Positions 33,251 through 41,588 are shown, numbered from the stretch's first letter. The stretch is 58,399 nucleotides of DNA from Deltaproteobacteria bacterium (GCA_020444165.1 JAHLLK010000030.1:1-58399); one strand, 5' to 3'. A program made the numbers and translations. The notes: generated from the sequence alone by a model not told the origin.

Positions 33251-34903
33251 ATGTCCCCGCATACCCCGGCAGAACCCCCGCCGGCCGCGTCCGGCGCCCC
33301 CGCCGTCCCCGTGGCGGAGGAGGAGACCCTGGCCGAGGTGCTGGCCCGGGTTTGGCCCACGGTGCGCCAGCGCCACCTCTACCCCCGGTTGCCCCCGCCC
33401 CGTCTGGGCGAGCCCGGGGGGCTGGCCGTCTTGGAATTGACCAGCCGGGCCATTGTGCTCGCCGAGCGGGTGGCCCGGGACCTGGCCCGGGAGCTGGGCC
33501 CGGAGGCGGCCCTCACCGGCCTGTTGGACCACGCGGTGGGCCACTATCTTTACTGCCCCTTTGACCTGGCCACCCACCTGGCCCTGTATGGCCGGGCCAA
33601 GGCGGTGCTGGGGGAGGGCGCGGCGGCCCGCCGGGCCACGGACCTGTTCCTGGACGCGGTGGCCGACACCATGGTGCTCTCCCGTCTGGCCAGTCCCTTG
33701 CCCCGGGTCTACGCCCTCCTGCCCCGGGACCAGGCCCAAGAGGCGCTGTTGAAGGCCCTGGAGATCACCTGGCAAAAGGAGATGCGGGCCCAGGGCGATC
33801 CAGAACTGGCCCGGGCCGTGGCCGGGCTGCCCTGGCTGGAGAAGGCCCGCTGGCCCCAGACCCTGGAGCGTTTCTGTCGCCTTTTGGAGAGCCAACTCCG
33901 GGGGGCCGGGGGAGAGGAGGGCGGCGCGCCGGCCCTGGGGGCCCACAGCCTTTCCCGCTACTCCCCGGACCAGGTGCGCCAGGGCCTGGGCGAGCTGGCC
34001 CGGCGGCTGGCCGATCCGCCGCGCTTCGGGGAGATCGTGGGCGACTGGTCGGAGGAACTGGCTCAGGCCGCCGGCGGCCAGGCCCCGGGCCTGGGCCTGG
34101 GGGCTGGAGCGGGACCGGGCGGGGACAACCACACCGCGGCCTTTTACCTGGCCCTGGCCGGGGAGTACGCCCTGCCGCTCCGGCGGGCGCCCCAGGAGCT
34201 GGCCGGCGCGGCCTATCCCCACCATCACCGGCCTTGGGAGCTGGGCGGCTCCTGGCAGGATCTGGACGTATGGACCAGCTTCGGCATGATCATGCCGGGG
34301 ATCAGCCAGACCTGGCGCCGCCAGGAAGGCCGGGTCTTCGCCCCGGAGGCCCGGGTGCCCGACTGCCTCATCGCCATCGACTCCTCGGGCAGCATGCCCC
34401 ACCCCGGCCGGGTGTTGTCGCCGGCGGTGTTGGGGGCCGGGGCCGCGGCCGACGCCTATCTCCAGAACGGGGCCCGGGTGGCGGTGGTGAATTTCAGCGA
34501 CGCAGACCGGGGCGGGGTGCTGGTGCAGGGCTACAGCCCACGGCGCGAGGAGGTGTTCCAGGCCCTGGCCCACTACTGGGGCGGCGGCACCCGGCTCCGC
34601 CTGGCCGACCTGGACTCCCTGCAATTGGAACCGCCGCCGGACCTGTTCCTGATCACCGACCTGGAGATCACCAACCTCACCCCCCTGATGAGCTGGCTCA
34701 AGGCTTCGCCCAACCGGGTGCTGGCCGTGCACCTCGCCCACAACCCCCAGGCCCTGGCCTTCCGGGACGGCCTGGATCTGTCCCCCCACGTGACCGTGCA
34801 AGCGGTGCTGGCCCCCGCCGACATCCCGGCCCTGGTGCTGGGCCGGGTGCGGCGCAATCTGGGAGGCGATCGGCGAAAGCCAGCCAGGGCTTTCTCTTTT
34901 TGA
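33251..34903 (+). CDS. VWA-domain protein (probable MoxR partner)
   Basis: A 550-residue protein. The start at ATG 33251 is preferred over GTG 33245 because of the upstream AAAGGTGA. The N-terminal 350 residues are alpha-helical and of unknown fold. From about residue 365 a von Willebrand A domain carries the metal-ion-dependent adhesion site (CLIAIDSSGSMPHPG, DxSxS), a later T in GGGTRLRLADLDS and D in LFLITDLEI. This CobT-like architecture (helical front, C-terminal VWA) is typical of partners of MoxR ATPases. It is cytosolic. A 255-base divergent gap separates it from the cyclase. Confidence 0.9.
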   Translation: MSPHTPAEPPPAASGAPAVPVAEEETLAEVLARVWPTVRQRHLYPRLPPPRLGEPGGLAVLELTSRAIVLAERVARDLARELGPEAALTGLLDHAVGHYLYCPFDLATHLALYGRAKAVLGEGAAARRATDLFLDAVADTMVLSRLASPLPRVYALLPRDQAQEALLKALEITWQKEMRAQGDPELARAVAGLPWLEKARWPQTLERFCRLLESQLRGAGGEEGGAPALGAHSLSRYSPDQVRQGLGELARRLADPPRFGEIVGDWSEELAQAAGGQAPGLGLGAGAGPGGDNHTAAFYLALAGEYALPLRRAPQELAGAAYPHHHRPWELGGSWQDLDVWTSFGMIMPGISQTWRRQEGRVFAPEARVPDCLIAIDSSGSMPHPGRVLSPAVLGAGAAADAYLQNGARVAVVNFSDADRGGVLVQGYSPRREEVFQALAHYWGGGTRLRLADLDSLQLEPPPDLFLITDLEITNLTPLMSWLKASPNRVLAVHLAHNPQALAFRDGLDLSPHVTVQAVLAPADIPALVLGRVRRNLGGDRRKPARAFSF

Positions 34904-34912
34904 ACTTGCCCC

Positions 34913-36055
34913 TTACTGCGCCGGCGTTTCCCGCAGCAGATAGGGCGGGTTGGGATAGGCAGGCTGGAAACAGGCCAGGTCGCGGACCTCCGCCCGCACC
35001 GGGGCCAGGGCGGCCAGTTCCTGGCGCACCACCGCCTCCAGCACCGCGGGCAACAGGCTCACCCGGGCGTTGACCACCAGCTTGGCCTCGGTCAGGGGCG
35101 GCAGGGCCGGGGAGTTGACCCAGGGCTCGCCGGACAGGGCGGTGAGGTTGCCCCACTGGGCCTGGTCTCCGGCGGTGAGGACGAACTTCAGGTGGCCGAT
35201 CTCGGCTCCCTGGTCCCGGAAGGCCTTTTGCAGGCCCCGGCCCAGGGTTTTTAACAGCTCCGCCGGGGACCAGGGCTGGTCCGCGGAGAGCATCACCGCC
35301 GCGTTGAGCCAGCCCAAACCGGCCTCGGCCTCGGCGTAGGTGTCGTAATCGATCTCCGCGATCACGCTTCTGGCCCACGAGCCCTCGGACAGGAGCAGGT
35401 CCAGCCACTCCTCCACGCCCCGGCCTTCCCGGGCCGACACGGCCAGCACCCGCTTGGCCGGGTAGGCTGCCTGAAGGGCCGCCAAGAGCCGCGCCTCCTC
35501 GTCCGGGACCAGGGTGTCCACCTTGTTCAGCACGATGAGGTCGGCCTCCTCCAGCTGCTTGCGGAACAGATAGGACACCTCGGCCGGTAAGAGGGTCTGG
35601 TTCTCGCCCAACAAGAGTTCCCGCACCCGCGCGGGGTCCACCAGGGCCGACAGCGGGGCGAAGTGGAAGGAATCGCCGTAGTGCAGCCGGATGGGATTGG
35701 CCACCGCGGCCACGAAATCGGTGCAGCTCCCCACCGGCTCGCCCAACAGCACCCGGGCCCCGGAGGCCAGCACCTTGTCCATTTGGGCCACCAACTGGTC
35801 GAAGTGGCAGCAGAAGCAGCCTTCCACCACCTCCTCCACCGGCACGCCCAGTTTGCCGAGCATCTCCCGCACGATGACCGTGTCGGCCAGGTTGGGGCTC
35901 TGGTCGTTGGTGACGATGCCCACCTTCTGGCCCCGGGCCAGGAGCAGGCGGGCCAAGGCGGCCAGGGACGTGGTTTTGCCGGCGCCCAAAAAGCCGCCGG
36001 TGAAGATCAGCCGCACCGGGTGGGGCACGGTGAGGGCGGGGGGAGTGGCCATCAT
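34913..36055 (-). CDS. CobW/COG0523-family metal-chaperone GTPase
   Basis: A 380-residue G3E GTPase with P-loop GGFLGAGKTT, the metal-binding CFCC motif (CxCC), the EPVG segment and VLNKVDTL (NKxD). The C-terminal half (about 230-380) is unlike the standard CobW C-domain. The family moves Zn, Co or Fe to target enzymes. It starts at ATG 36055 (or 36052), overlapping the padR stop, so it is the second gene of that operon and presumably under PadR control. A role with cobalt, zinc or a urease/nitrile-hydratase-like client cannot be told apart here. Confidence 0.9.
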   Translation of the reverse strand: MMATPPALTVPHPVRLIFTGGFLGAGKTTSLAALARLLLARGQKVGIVTNDQSPNLADTVIVREMLGKLGVPVEEVVEGCFCCHFDQLVAQMDKVLASGARVLLGEPVGSCTDFVAAVANPIRLHYGDSFHFAPLSALVDPARVRELLLGENQTLLPAEVSYLFRKQLEEADLIVLNKVDTLVPDEEARLLAALQAAYPAKRVLAVSAREGRGVEEWLDLLLSEGSWARSVIAEIDYDTYAEAEAGLGWLNAAVMLSADQPWSPAELLKTLGRGLQKAFRDQGAEIGHLKFVLTAGDQAQWGNLTALSGEPWVNSPALPPLTEAKLVVNARVSLLPAVLEAVVRQELAALAPVRAEVRDLACFQPAYPNPPYLLRETPAQ

Positions 36056-36522
36056 TCTTCTCCCAAGAGGGACCCGGTCCCGGGCGCCGGGTCGGGTTGA
36101 TCCCCGGTCTGGGCCGGGGAAACGGCGGGCCCGCAGTTTTCCGGCAGAGGGAGGCGCCGGCCCGCTTCCTGAAAAAAACGCTCCAGCAGGGCGGCCTGCT
36201 GGGAAAGGGTGCCCATCCAGCGCCAGAGGCACTCCCGGCCCTTTTCGGTGAGGGAGTACACCCGCTTGGCCGGCCCGGCCTCCCCCTCGTCCCAATGGGA
36301 GGTCAGCATGCCCCGTTTCTCCAGGGCCTTGAGTTGGCGGTACAGGCCACCCAGGTTCAGGCTGGCCTCCAGGCCCTCCAGATAGCCGGTCACCAGCCGG
36401 TTGATCTCATACCCATGGGTGCCGGGGTTGTTGTGCAGGCAGAGGAGAATCCACGGCGCGGTGAGGGTGCGGGCGTGGCTCCCGGTGCAGGGACAACCGG
36501 GATCGATGACGTCGGGTTTCAT
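36052..36522 (-). CDS. PadR-family transcriptional regulator
   Basis: A 156-residue protein with the PadR winged helix (TAPWILLCLHNNPGTHGYEINRLV, then LNLGGLYRQLKALEKRGML) and a C-terminal helix for dimerisation. An N-terminal CPC pair (C10, C12) before the domain is unusual and could bind metal or sense redox, fitting its coupling to a metal chaperone. The operator candidate at 36539-36559 lies 17 bases upstream and overlaps the -10, so autorepression is likely. Confidence 0.92.
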   Translation of the reverse strand: MKPDVIDPGCPCTGSHARTLTAPWILLCLHNNPGTHGYEINRLVTGYLEGLEASLNLGGLYRQLKALEKRGMLTSHWDEGEAGPAKRVYSLTEKGRECLWRWMGTLSQQAALLERFFQEAGRRLPLPENCGPAVSPAQTGDQPDPAPGTGSLLGEE

Positions 36523-36538
36523 GGGAGCGTCCTCACTA

Positions 36539-36579
36539 CTATTCTACTTAGTATAATAGCTCCGGGACCCGCTTGGCAA
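36539..36579 (-). promoter_or_regulatory. Promoter and 21-bp operator of the padR-cobW operon
   Basis: On the minus strand TTGCCA (36579-36574), 18 bases, then TATACT (36555-36550) form a good promoter. The dyad CTATTCTACT-T-AGTATAATAG (36539-36559, nine of ten pairs) covers the -10. It is the only AT-rich palindrome in the area, as expected of an autoregulatory PadR site. Confidence 0.7.
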
Positions 36580-36611
36580 GCCCCGCGGGGCCGCCGCCCA
36601 GCCGCCCCGGC

Positions 36612-38030
36612 TCACAGGTCCCGGTCCAGGTCCAGGCCGCAGCGGTTGATGCGGTTCCACACGGTCACCCGGCTGACCCCCAGGATCTCGGCGGCCCGGG
36701 ACTGGTTGCCCCCGGCCTGGCGCAGGGCCTCCAGGAGCTGGCGGCACATGGCCTCGTCCCGCACCCGAGGAGCGCGGCCAGCCCCGGGGGCGCCCTTGGC
36801 CCTGGCCGGGGCTGGCGGGGCGGCCGCGGCGGCGCGGCGGGCCGCGGGCCGGGCGATCTTGGCCGGCAGATGCTCCGGGGTCACGGCGCCGCCGGGGCAC
36901 AGGGCCACGGCGTAATCCATGGCGTGCTTCAACTCCCGCACGTTGCCGGGCCAGGCATAGTCCACCAAGAGCGCCATGGCCGCGGGGTTCAGGCCGCTGA
37001 TCTCCTTGCCGCTTTTCACGGCAAAGCCCTCCAGGAAGTTCCGGGCCAACAGCGGGATGTCCTCCCGCCGCTCGGCCAGGGCCGGCACGGCCAGGGGCAC
37101 CCCTTCGATGCGGTAGAACAAATCCTCCCGGAAGCGGCCCTCGGCGATGAGGCGGTGGAGATCCCGGTTGGTGGCGGCCAGGATGCGCACGTCCACCTTG
37201 ATGGGCTGGTTGTCGCCCACCCGTTCGATCTCCTTTTCCTCCAAGACCCTGAGGAGCTTCACCTGGGTGGCCAGGGGCAGGTCGCCCACCTCGTCCAGGA
37301 GGATGTCCCCGCCGGAGGCGGCCTCGAAGCGGCCCATGCGGGCGCGGTCGGCTCCGGTGAAGGCGCCTTTCACGTGGCCGAACAGCTCGCTCTCCAACAG
37401 GTCCTGGTTCAGGGCGGCGCAGTTCACCCGGATGTAGGGGCCCTGCTTGCGCGAGCCCAGTTGGTGGATGGCCCTGGCCACCAGTTCCTTGCCGGTGCCG
37501 CTGGGGCCGGTGATCAGCACCGGGGCCTCGGAGGGGGCCACGATCTCCATGAGGCGGAACAGCTCCCGCATGGGGGCCGAGGCCCCCAGGATGCCCTGGA
37601 AGGCGTCCTGCTCGTGGAGGGAGCGCCGGAGGGCGTCGATCTCCCGGTCCCGGGCCAACAACTCCGAGAGGTCGGTGAGGGTCTCCACCGCGCCCAGCAC
37701 CTGCTCCTGGTCGTCCCGCAGGACGGCGGCGCGTTTTAACACCGTGACCTCCCGGCCGTCCCGGGTGGTGATGTTGCAGCGCTTGGAGCGCACCTGGCCT
37801 TGGCGGTACAGGCCGCAGTAATCCGCGCCAGGGCCCTTGCCGATGATTTTGCAGCCGGTGCAGTTCAAGATCCGGCAGGACTGGCCCACCAACTGCTCCT
37901 TGGTGTAGCCGGTGAGTTTGGCGCAGGCCTCGTTCACGGAAAGGATGGTGCCCTCGGGGGAGACCACCAGGAGGCCGTCGTGCAGGGTTTCGGCCACGGT
38001 GTTCCAATGGGGAGCGAGATTCAAGTCCAC
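36612..38030 (-). CDS. Sigma-54-dependent activator with Cys-rich PAS domain
   Basis: A 472-residue regulator. The N-terminal PAS (about 10-115) holds six cysteines (C36, C52, C57, C60, C72, C85), including SCRILNCTGC. The AAA+ domain follows with Walker A GPSGTGKE (175-182) and the sigma-54 contact motif GAFTGA (222-227). The C-terminal Fis-type HTH (QSRAAEILGVSRVTVWNRI) ends the protein after an Ala/Pro linker. The PAS likely senses redox or sulfur species, as in other Cys-rich PAS activators. It is divergent from arsR-dsrE2-tusA, whose promoter region contains a -24/-12 element, so it most likely activates that operon. Confidence 0.95.
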   Translation of the reverse strand: MDLNLAPHWNTVAETLHDGLLVVSPEGTILSVNEACAKLTGYTKEQLVGQSCRILNCTGCKIIGKGPGADYCGLYRQGQVRSKRCNITTRDGREVTVLKRAAVLRDDQEQVLGAVETLTDLSELLARDREIDALRRSLHEQDAFQGILGASAPMRELFRLMEIVAPSEAPVLITGPSGTGKELVARAIHQLGSRKQGPYIRVNCAALNQDLLESELFGHVKGAFTGADRARMGRFEAASGGDILLDEVGDLPLATQVKLLRVLEEKEIERVGDNQPIKVDVRILAATNRDLHRLIAEGRFREDLFYRIEGVPLAVPALAERREDIPLLARNFLEGFAVKSGKEISGLNPAAMALLVDYAWPGNVRELKHAMDYAVALCPGGAVTPEHLPAKIARPAARRAAAAAPPAPARAKGAPGAGRAPRVRDEAMCRQLLEALRQAGGNQSRAAEILGVSRVTVWNRINRCGLDLDRDL

Positions 38031-38048
38031 GGGAACTCCTGTTTAAGC

Positions 38049-38062
38049 ATTGTTAAAACAAT
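38049..38062. promoter_or_regulatory. Inverted repeat, candidate activator site
   Basis: ATTGTT-AA-AACAAT is a perfect 14-base palindrome, about 120 bases upstream of the -24/-12 promoter and just before the activator gene. This is a normal place for an enhancer-type site of a sigma-54 activator; an ArsR or other regulator site is equally possible. Confidence 0.35.
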
Positions 38063-38167
38063 TTACTTTTAACACTAGCGCCACGCTGGGGCAAGCCCTA
38101 GGTGACGTTTTTTTATTATTTAATTAAAACAGAGACGTAACAAAAAAACCAACTCGCCCGGCTCGGG

Positions 38168-38183
38168 TGGCATGAACAATGCT
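38168..38183 (+). promoter_or_regulatory. Sigma-54 (-24/-12) promoter of the arsR-dsrE2-tusA operon
   Basis: TGGCATG-AACA-ATGCT matches the consensus TGGCACG-N4-TTGCW. The invariant GG (38169-38170) and GC (38181-38182) are ten bases apart, exactly as required. It lies 57 bases before the arsR ATG and faces it. Confidence 0.75.
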
Positions 38184-38239
38184 AGGTCTCAACATCACGA
38201 TATCAAGAAATTCAAATATTCTAATATACGGAATTACAC

Positions 38240-38533
38240 ATGAACCTCTTGGCAGCCAGCGAAGAAAGAGCAGACAGGGTCGCGGAGATGGTCAAGGCCA
38301 TCGCCCACCCCATGCGGCTGCGGATCATCGCCACCTTGGCCGAAGGCACCCAGCGGGTGAACAGCCTGGCCGCATACCTGGGGGCGCGCCCCTCGGCGGT
38401 GTCCCAACAGCTCCGCATTCTCCGCATGAGCGGCCTGGTTTCCCCCCTCCGGGAGGGCGGTGAAGTCTACTACGCCTTGGCCGAGCCGCGCCTCCGGGAA
38501 CTGTTGACCTGTCTGGAAGGATGCCACCGCTGA
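38240..38533 (+). CDS. ArsR-family repressor
   Basis: A 97-residue winged-helix protein (AIAHPMRLRIIATLAEG, then GARPSAVSQQLRILRMSGLV). A CxxxC pair sits at the C-terminus (C91, C95, in LTCLEGC), where helix-5 sites of ArsR sensors lie. Metal or persulfide sensing is possible; the classical metal CVC site in the recognition helix is absent. It is the first gene before dsrE2 and tusA, so it is likely a sulfur-responsive regulator of its own operon, as SqrR/BigR are in other bacteria. Confidence 0.88.
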   Translation: MNLLAASEERADRVAEMVKAIAHPMRLRIIATLAEGTQRVNSLAAYLGARPSAVSQQLRILRMSGLVSPLREGGEVYYALAEPRLRELLTCLEGCHR

Positions 38534-38584
38534 GGCGGGGGCTTTAGGATAACGAACGCGAACCCTTGGCAAAGGATGGATGAA

Positions 38585-39178
38585 ATGAGCGCGCAAACCG
38601 CGACCGATCTGGCCCACCTGCCCGTGGAGCCCTCCCTGGCGGACATGGCCTTGCAGATGGAAGAGCTGCAGAAAAAAGTAGCCGGCCTGAAGCCGGGTCC
38701 CCAGAACAAGCTGGCCATGGTGGTCTTCTCCGGGGACATGGACAAGCTCCTGGCTTCCATGATCATCGCCAGCGGCGCCGCGGCCATGGGCATGGAAGTG
38801 GTTCTCTTTTTCACCTTCTGGGCCACCGCCGCGCTGCGCGACCCCGAATCCCATCCCAAGGGCAAGGACTTCATGTCCCGCATGTTCGGCTGGATGCTGC
38901 CCAAGGGCCGCAACGAGGTGAAGCTGTCCCAGATGAACATGGGCGGCATGGGCACCAGCATGCTGAAGAGCCTCATGAAGAAGAAGAACGCCCCCACCCT
39001 GGATCAGCTCTTTGAGATCTGCGCCGACCTGGGCGTCAAGATCAAGGTTTGCGAGATGTCCATGGACCTCATGGGCTTCAAGCGCGAGGAACTGATCGAC
39101 TACCCGGACATGGAGTTCGTCGGTGTGGCCACCTTCCTGGCCCACGCCCGCAACGCCGCCAACCAGCTTTTCATCTAG
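38585..39178 (+). CDS. DsrE2-type sulfur-transfer protein
   Basis: A 197-residue DsrE/DsrF-like protein of the DsrE2 group: LAMVVFSGDMDKLLASMIIASGAAAMGMEV and LGVKIKVCEMSMDLMGF, with the group's conserved cysteine in KVCEMS. A charged helical N-terminus precedes the domain and a Met/Gly-rich part (MNMGGMGTSMLKSLMKKK) lies in the middle. ATG 38585 is chosen because AAAGG lies at proper distance; ATG 38576 is too close to it. DsrE2 proteins, usually encoded next to TusA, take part in cytosolic persulfide transfer. The usual neighbouring rhodanese is absent. Confidence 0.9.
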   Translation: MSAQTATDLAHLPVEPSLADMALQMEELQKKVAGLKPGPQNKLAMVVFSGDMDKLLASMIIASGAAAMGMEVVLFFTFWATAALRDPESHPKGKDFMSRMFGWMLPKGRNEVKLSQMNMGGMGTSMLKSLMKKKNAPTLDQLFEICADLGVKIKVCEMSMDLMGFKREELIDYPDMEFVGVATFLAHARNAANQLFI

Positions 39179-39246
39179 CCGGTTGCCGGAACTATAAAAA
39201 AGCCCTGTTTCGAACCCAGACGATACCCAAAACAAGGAGAATTCAA

Positions 39247-39486
39247 ATGCCCGCTATCGAAGCCAAGAAAGTCCTGGATCTCAAAGGTCTGCCCTGCCCC
39301 ATGCCCGTGGTGAAGATGAGCAAGGAGATCAGCTCCGTGGACGTGGGCGAGGTCATCGAAGTGCACACCACCGATCCCGGTTCCCTGTCCGACTTCCCGG
39401 CCTGGGCCGAGACTTCCGGCAACGAGGTGATCGGCAGCGAGCAGGGTGGCGACTTCATCACCATCTTCGTGAAGCGTTTGCAGTAG
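39247..39486 (+). CDS. tusA: TusA-family sulfur carrier
   Basis: A 79-residue TusA protein with the active cysteine C17 in LKGLPCPMPVVK (CPxP motif). AAGGAG precedes ATG 39247. TusA proteins carry a persulfide from a donor to molybdenum-cofactor, tRNA-thiolation or dissimilatory sulfur pathways. Placement between DsrE2 and membrane/HdrD-like redox proteins points to the dissimilatory role. It is 13 bases from the next stop-to-start step. Confidence 0.94.
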   Translation: MPAIEAKKVLDLKGLPCPMPVVKMSKEISSVDVGEVIEVHTTDPGSLSDFPAWAETSGNEVIGSEQGGDFITIFVKRLQ

Positions 39487-39505
39487 CTGGACGGGAAGGA
39501 TGAGC

Positions 39506-40219
39506 ATGCTGGACCGCATCTACTATTTTATCACGGTACCCATGGTGTACCTGGCGTTTGCCTGGTGCCTGGTGGGGGTGGCGGTCAGAGTGGCCAAGAT
39601 CATGAAGACCCCCAAGCACCCCTTTACCTTGAAAATATTCCCGGACAAGGACCATCCGGTGCCCAGTGCGGTTTGGGGGGCTCTGTCCATGCCCACGGCG
39701 CGCCGGCATAACCCGACCTTCTGGTTCTTCCTGATTCTGTTCCATCTGGGGTTCGGCCTGCTCATCCTCGGTCACCTGGACATGCTGCCCCAGATCAACC
39801 TGTACCCCGCCGACTCCGTCCACATGATCGGCAACGGTTTCGTGGGGGTGGCGGTCACGGTCTCGGTCCTCTACTTCCTGTTCCGGCGCTTCGGCGCCCC
39901 GATCCGGGAGTTCTCGGTGCCGGCCGACTTCCTGCTCCTGTTCCTCCTGTTCATCGTGTTCATGACCGGCGACATCATCAGCTGGGCCAACTCCTGGAAC
40001 CCCGACGGCTTCGTGCTGACCAAGGCTGACTTTGGCAGCTATCTGTCCAGCTTGGCGCACTTCACCTGGGCCGACCCGTCCGAGACCCTGCAAGGCTCGC
40101 ACTACGTGGTCATGGTGGTCCATGTGCTCCTGGCCAACCTGTTCCTGATGATCCTGCCCTTCAGCAAGGTCATGCACGCCTTCTTCGCCATGCCGCTCAA
40201 CGCGATTCGGAGAGGATGA
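39506..40219 (+). CDS. Membrane cytochrome b-like subunit (NarI/DsrM/HdrE type)
   Basis: A 237-residue protein with about five transmembrane helices (FITVPMVYLAFAWCLVGVAV, then FFLILFHLGFGLLILGH, and others). Histidines in helices (FHLGFGLLILGH and HYVVMVVHVLL) suit two b haems. Nitrate-reductase gamma-like fold proteins pass electrons between quinone and an HdrD/DsrK-like Fe-S subunit, which is the next gene. ATG 39506 has GGAAGG at normal distance, while ATG 39500 is directly on it. Confidence 0.85.
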   Translation: MLDRIYYFITVPMVYLAFAWCLVGVAVRVAKIMKTPKHPFTLKIFPDKDHPVPSAVWGALSMPTARRHNPTFWFFLILFHLGFGLLILGHLDMLPQINLYPADSVHMIGNGFVGVAVTVSVLYFLFRRFGAPIREFSVPADFLLLFLLFIVFMTGDIISWANSWNPDGFVLTKADFGSYLSSLAHFTWADPSETLQGSHYVVMVVHVLLANLFLMILPFSKVMHAFFAMPLNAIRRG

Positions 40220-40221
40220 TC

Positions 40222-41514
40222 ATGGAAGACAAACTGAAGAAAGAGCTAATCCAGACCTTCTCCGAACGCCTCAGCCAGGCGGCCAAGATGTACCTGGAAA
40301 ACTGCTCGCGCTGCGGGCTCTGCGTCGAGGCCTGCCACGTGTACGCCAGCTCGCCGGAAACCCGCTACACCGCGGTGGCCCGGGCCCAAAACATCCGGCG
40401 GCTGTACGAGCAGTACTTCAAGAAGGGCTGGTTCGGCAAGAAGCTCAACGAGGCCGTGGAGTTTTCCGACGAGTGGATGGCCAAGATCGAGGAGACGGCC
40501 TACACCTGCACCGGTTGCCGCCGCTGCATGACCTTCTGCCCCTTTGGCATTGACACCGGCGTGATCCAGGGCATCGCCAAGATGCTCCTGATCACCGCGG
40601 ACATGGAGCCCAAGACGCTCACCATGCTGGCCGACATGTCCATCGCCAAGGGCAAGAACATCGAGAAGACCAAGGAAACCTTCTCCAAGGCGGTGAAAAA
40701 CCTGGAGAAGGAAGTCCTGGAGCGCTGGCGCAGCGAGGGCGGCGACGAGGTGGTGCCCCTGGAGGTCCAGGACGCCAACGTCTTGTACGTGGCCCTGGCC
40801 GGCAAGCACTCCATCATCCCGGCGGCGGCCATCATGAACGCCGCCAGGGAGAAGTGGACCCTGTCCTACTTCGAGGCGGTGAACTTCGGGGCCTTTGTGG
40901 GCAACCCCGCCAAGACCAAGGACATCTCCGCCCGGATCATCAACGAGGCCAAGCGCCTCAATGTCAAGGAAGTGGTGATCTGCGAGTGCGGCACCGCCTA
41001 CCGGGTCATGAAGCACATGACCGGCGAGCAGCCCTTCAAGGTCATCACCTTTGTGCAGCTCATGGCCCGCTACGTGCGGGAAGGCCGCATCAAGCTGGAC
41101 AAGTCCCGCTACCAGGGCAAGGTCATCACCTACCATGACCCCTGCCAGATCGCCCGCCAGGGCGGCATCTACGAAGAGCCCCGGGAGCTCCTGCGGGCCA
41201 TGAGCGACAACTTCGTGGAGATGACCCCCAACCGCTCGGCCAACTGGTGCTGCGGCGGCGGCGGCGGCCTGGTGGCCATCGGCGACAAGGACTTCCGCAT
41301 GAAGTCGGCCAAGGTCAAGGCCGACCAGGCCCAGGCCACGGGCGCCGCTATTCTCTGCACCGCCTGCGAAAACTGCCATACCCAGTTGCACGATTTGGTC
41401 GGGCATTACAAACTGGGCATGGAGGTGGAATACCTCTCCAACATGGTGGCAGAGGCTCTGTTGCAGGAAGGGGCGGTGCCCGAGGCTCCGCCGGCCCTGG
41501 CCAGCAACATGTAG
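40222..41514 (+). CDS. HdrD/DsrK-like iron-sulfur oxidoreductase
   Basis: A 430-residue Fe-S protein. Two 4Fe-4S motifs lie near the start (C28, C31, C34, C38; then C96, C99, C102, C106 in CTGCRRCMTFCP). The C-terminal half has two CCG-type clusters (HDPCQIARQGG, NWCCGGGGG, CTACENC), the kind that binds the noncubane cluster of heterodisulfide reductase. With the cytochrome b subunit it forms a DsrMK- or TmcBC-like membrane redox module. The context (DsrE2, TusA) suggests a persulfide or disulfide substrate. ATG 40222 has GGAGAGG six bases before it; ATG 40216 overlaps that site. It is the last gene of the operon; a repeat element begins at its stop codon. Confidence 0.9.
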   Translation: MEDKLKKELIQTFSERLSQAAKMYLENCSRCGLCVEACHVYASSPETRYTAVARAQNIRRLYEQYFKKGWFGKKLNEAVEFSDEWMAKIEETAYTCTGCRRCMTFCPFGIDTGVIQGIAKMLLITADMEPKTLTMLADMSIAKGKNIEKTKETFSKAVKNLEKEVLERWRSEGGDEVVPLEVQDANVLYVALAGKHSIIPAAAIMNAAREKWTLSYFEAVNFGAFVGNPAKTKDISARIINEAKRLNVKEVVICECGTAYRVMKHMTGEQPFKVITFVQLMARYVREGRIKLDKSRYQGKVITYHDPCQIARQGGIYEEPRELLRAMSDNFVEMTPNRSANWCCGGGGGLVAIGDKDFRMKSAKVKADQAQATGAAILCTACENCHTQLHDLVGHYKLGMEVEYLSNMVAEALLQEGAVPEAPPALASNM

Positions 41515-41588
41515 GCAGGCTGTGGACCAACAGCCTGCTGCGGGCCAAGGACCCACCCCCAAAAGCCTACGGCTTGTGGGGGGACCCC
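41514..41588 (+). repeat. Structured intergenic repeat, copy 2 (left part only)
   Basis: It begins at the stop codon of the HdrD-like gene with hairpin GCAGGCTGT-ggacca-ACAGCCTGC. A second hairpin with a TAC loop follows (CCCCCAAAAGCC / GGCTTGTGGGGG), matching the CCCCAAACAAGC/GCTTGTTTGGGG hairpin of the other copies through paired changes. The distal half of the element is absent. The remaining bases to 41673 contain GGGAGGGCCCAAGGCCCTCCCC, a further hairpin just before the SulP start. Confidence 0.75.
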
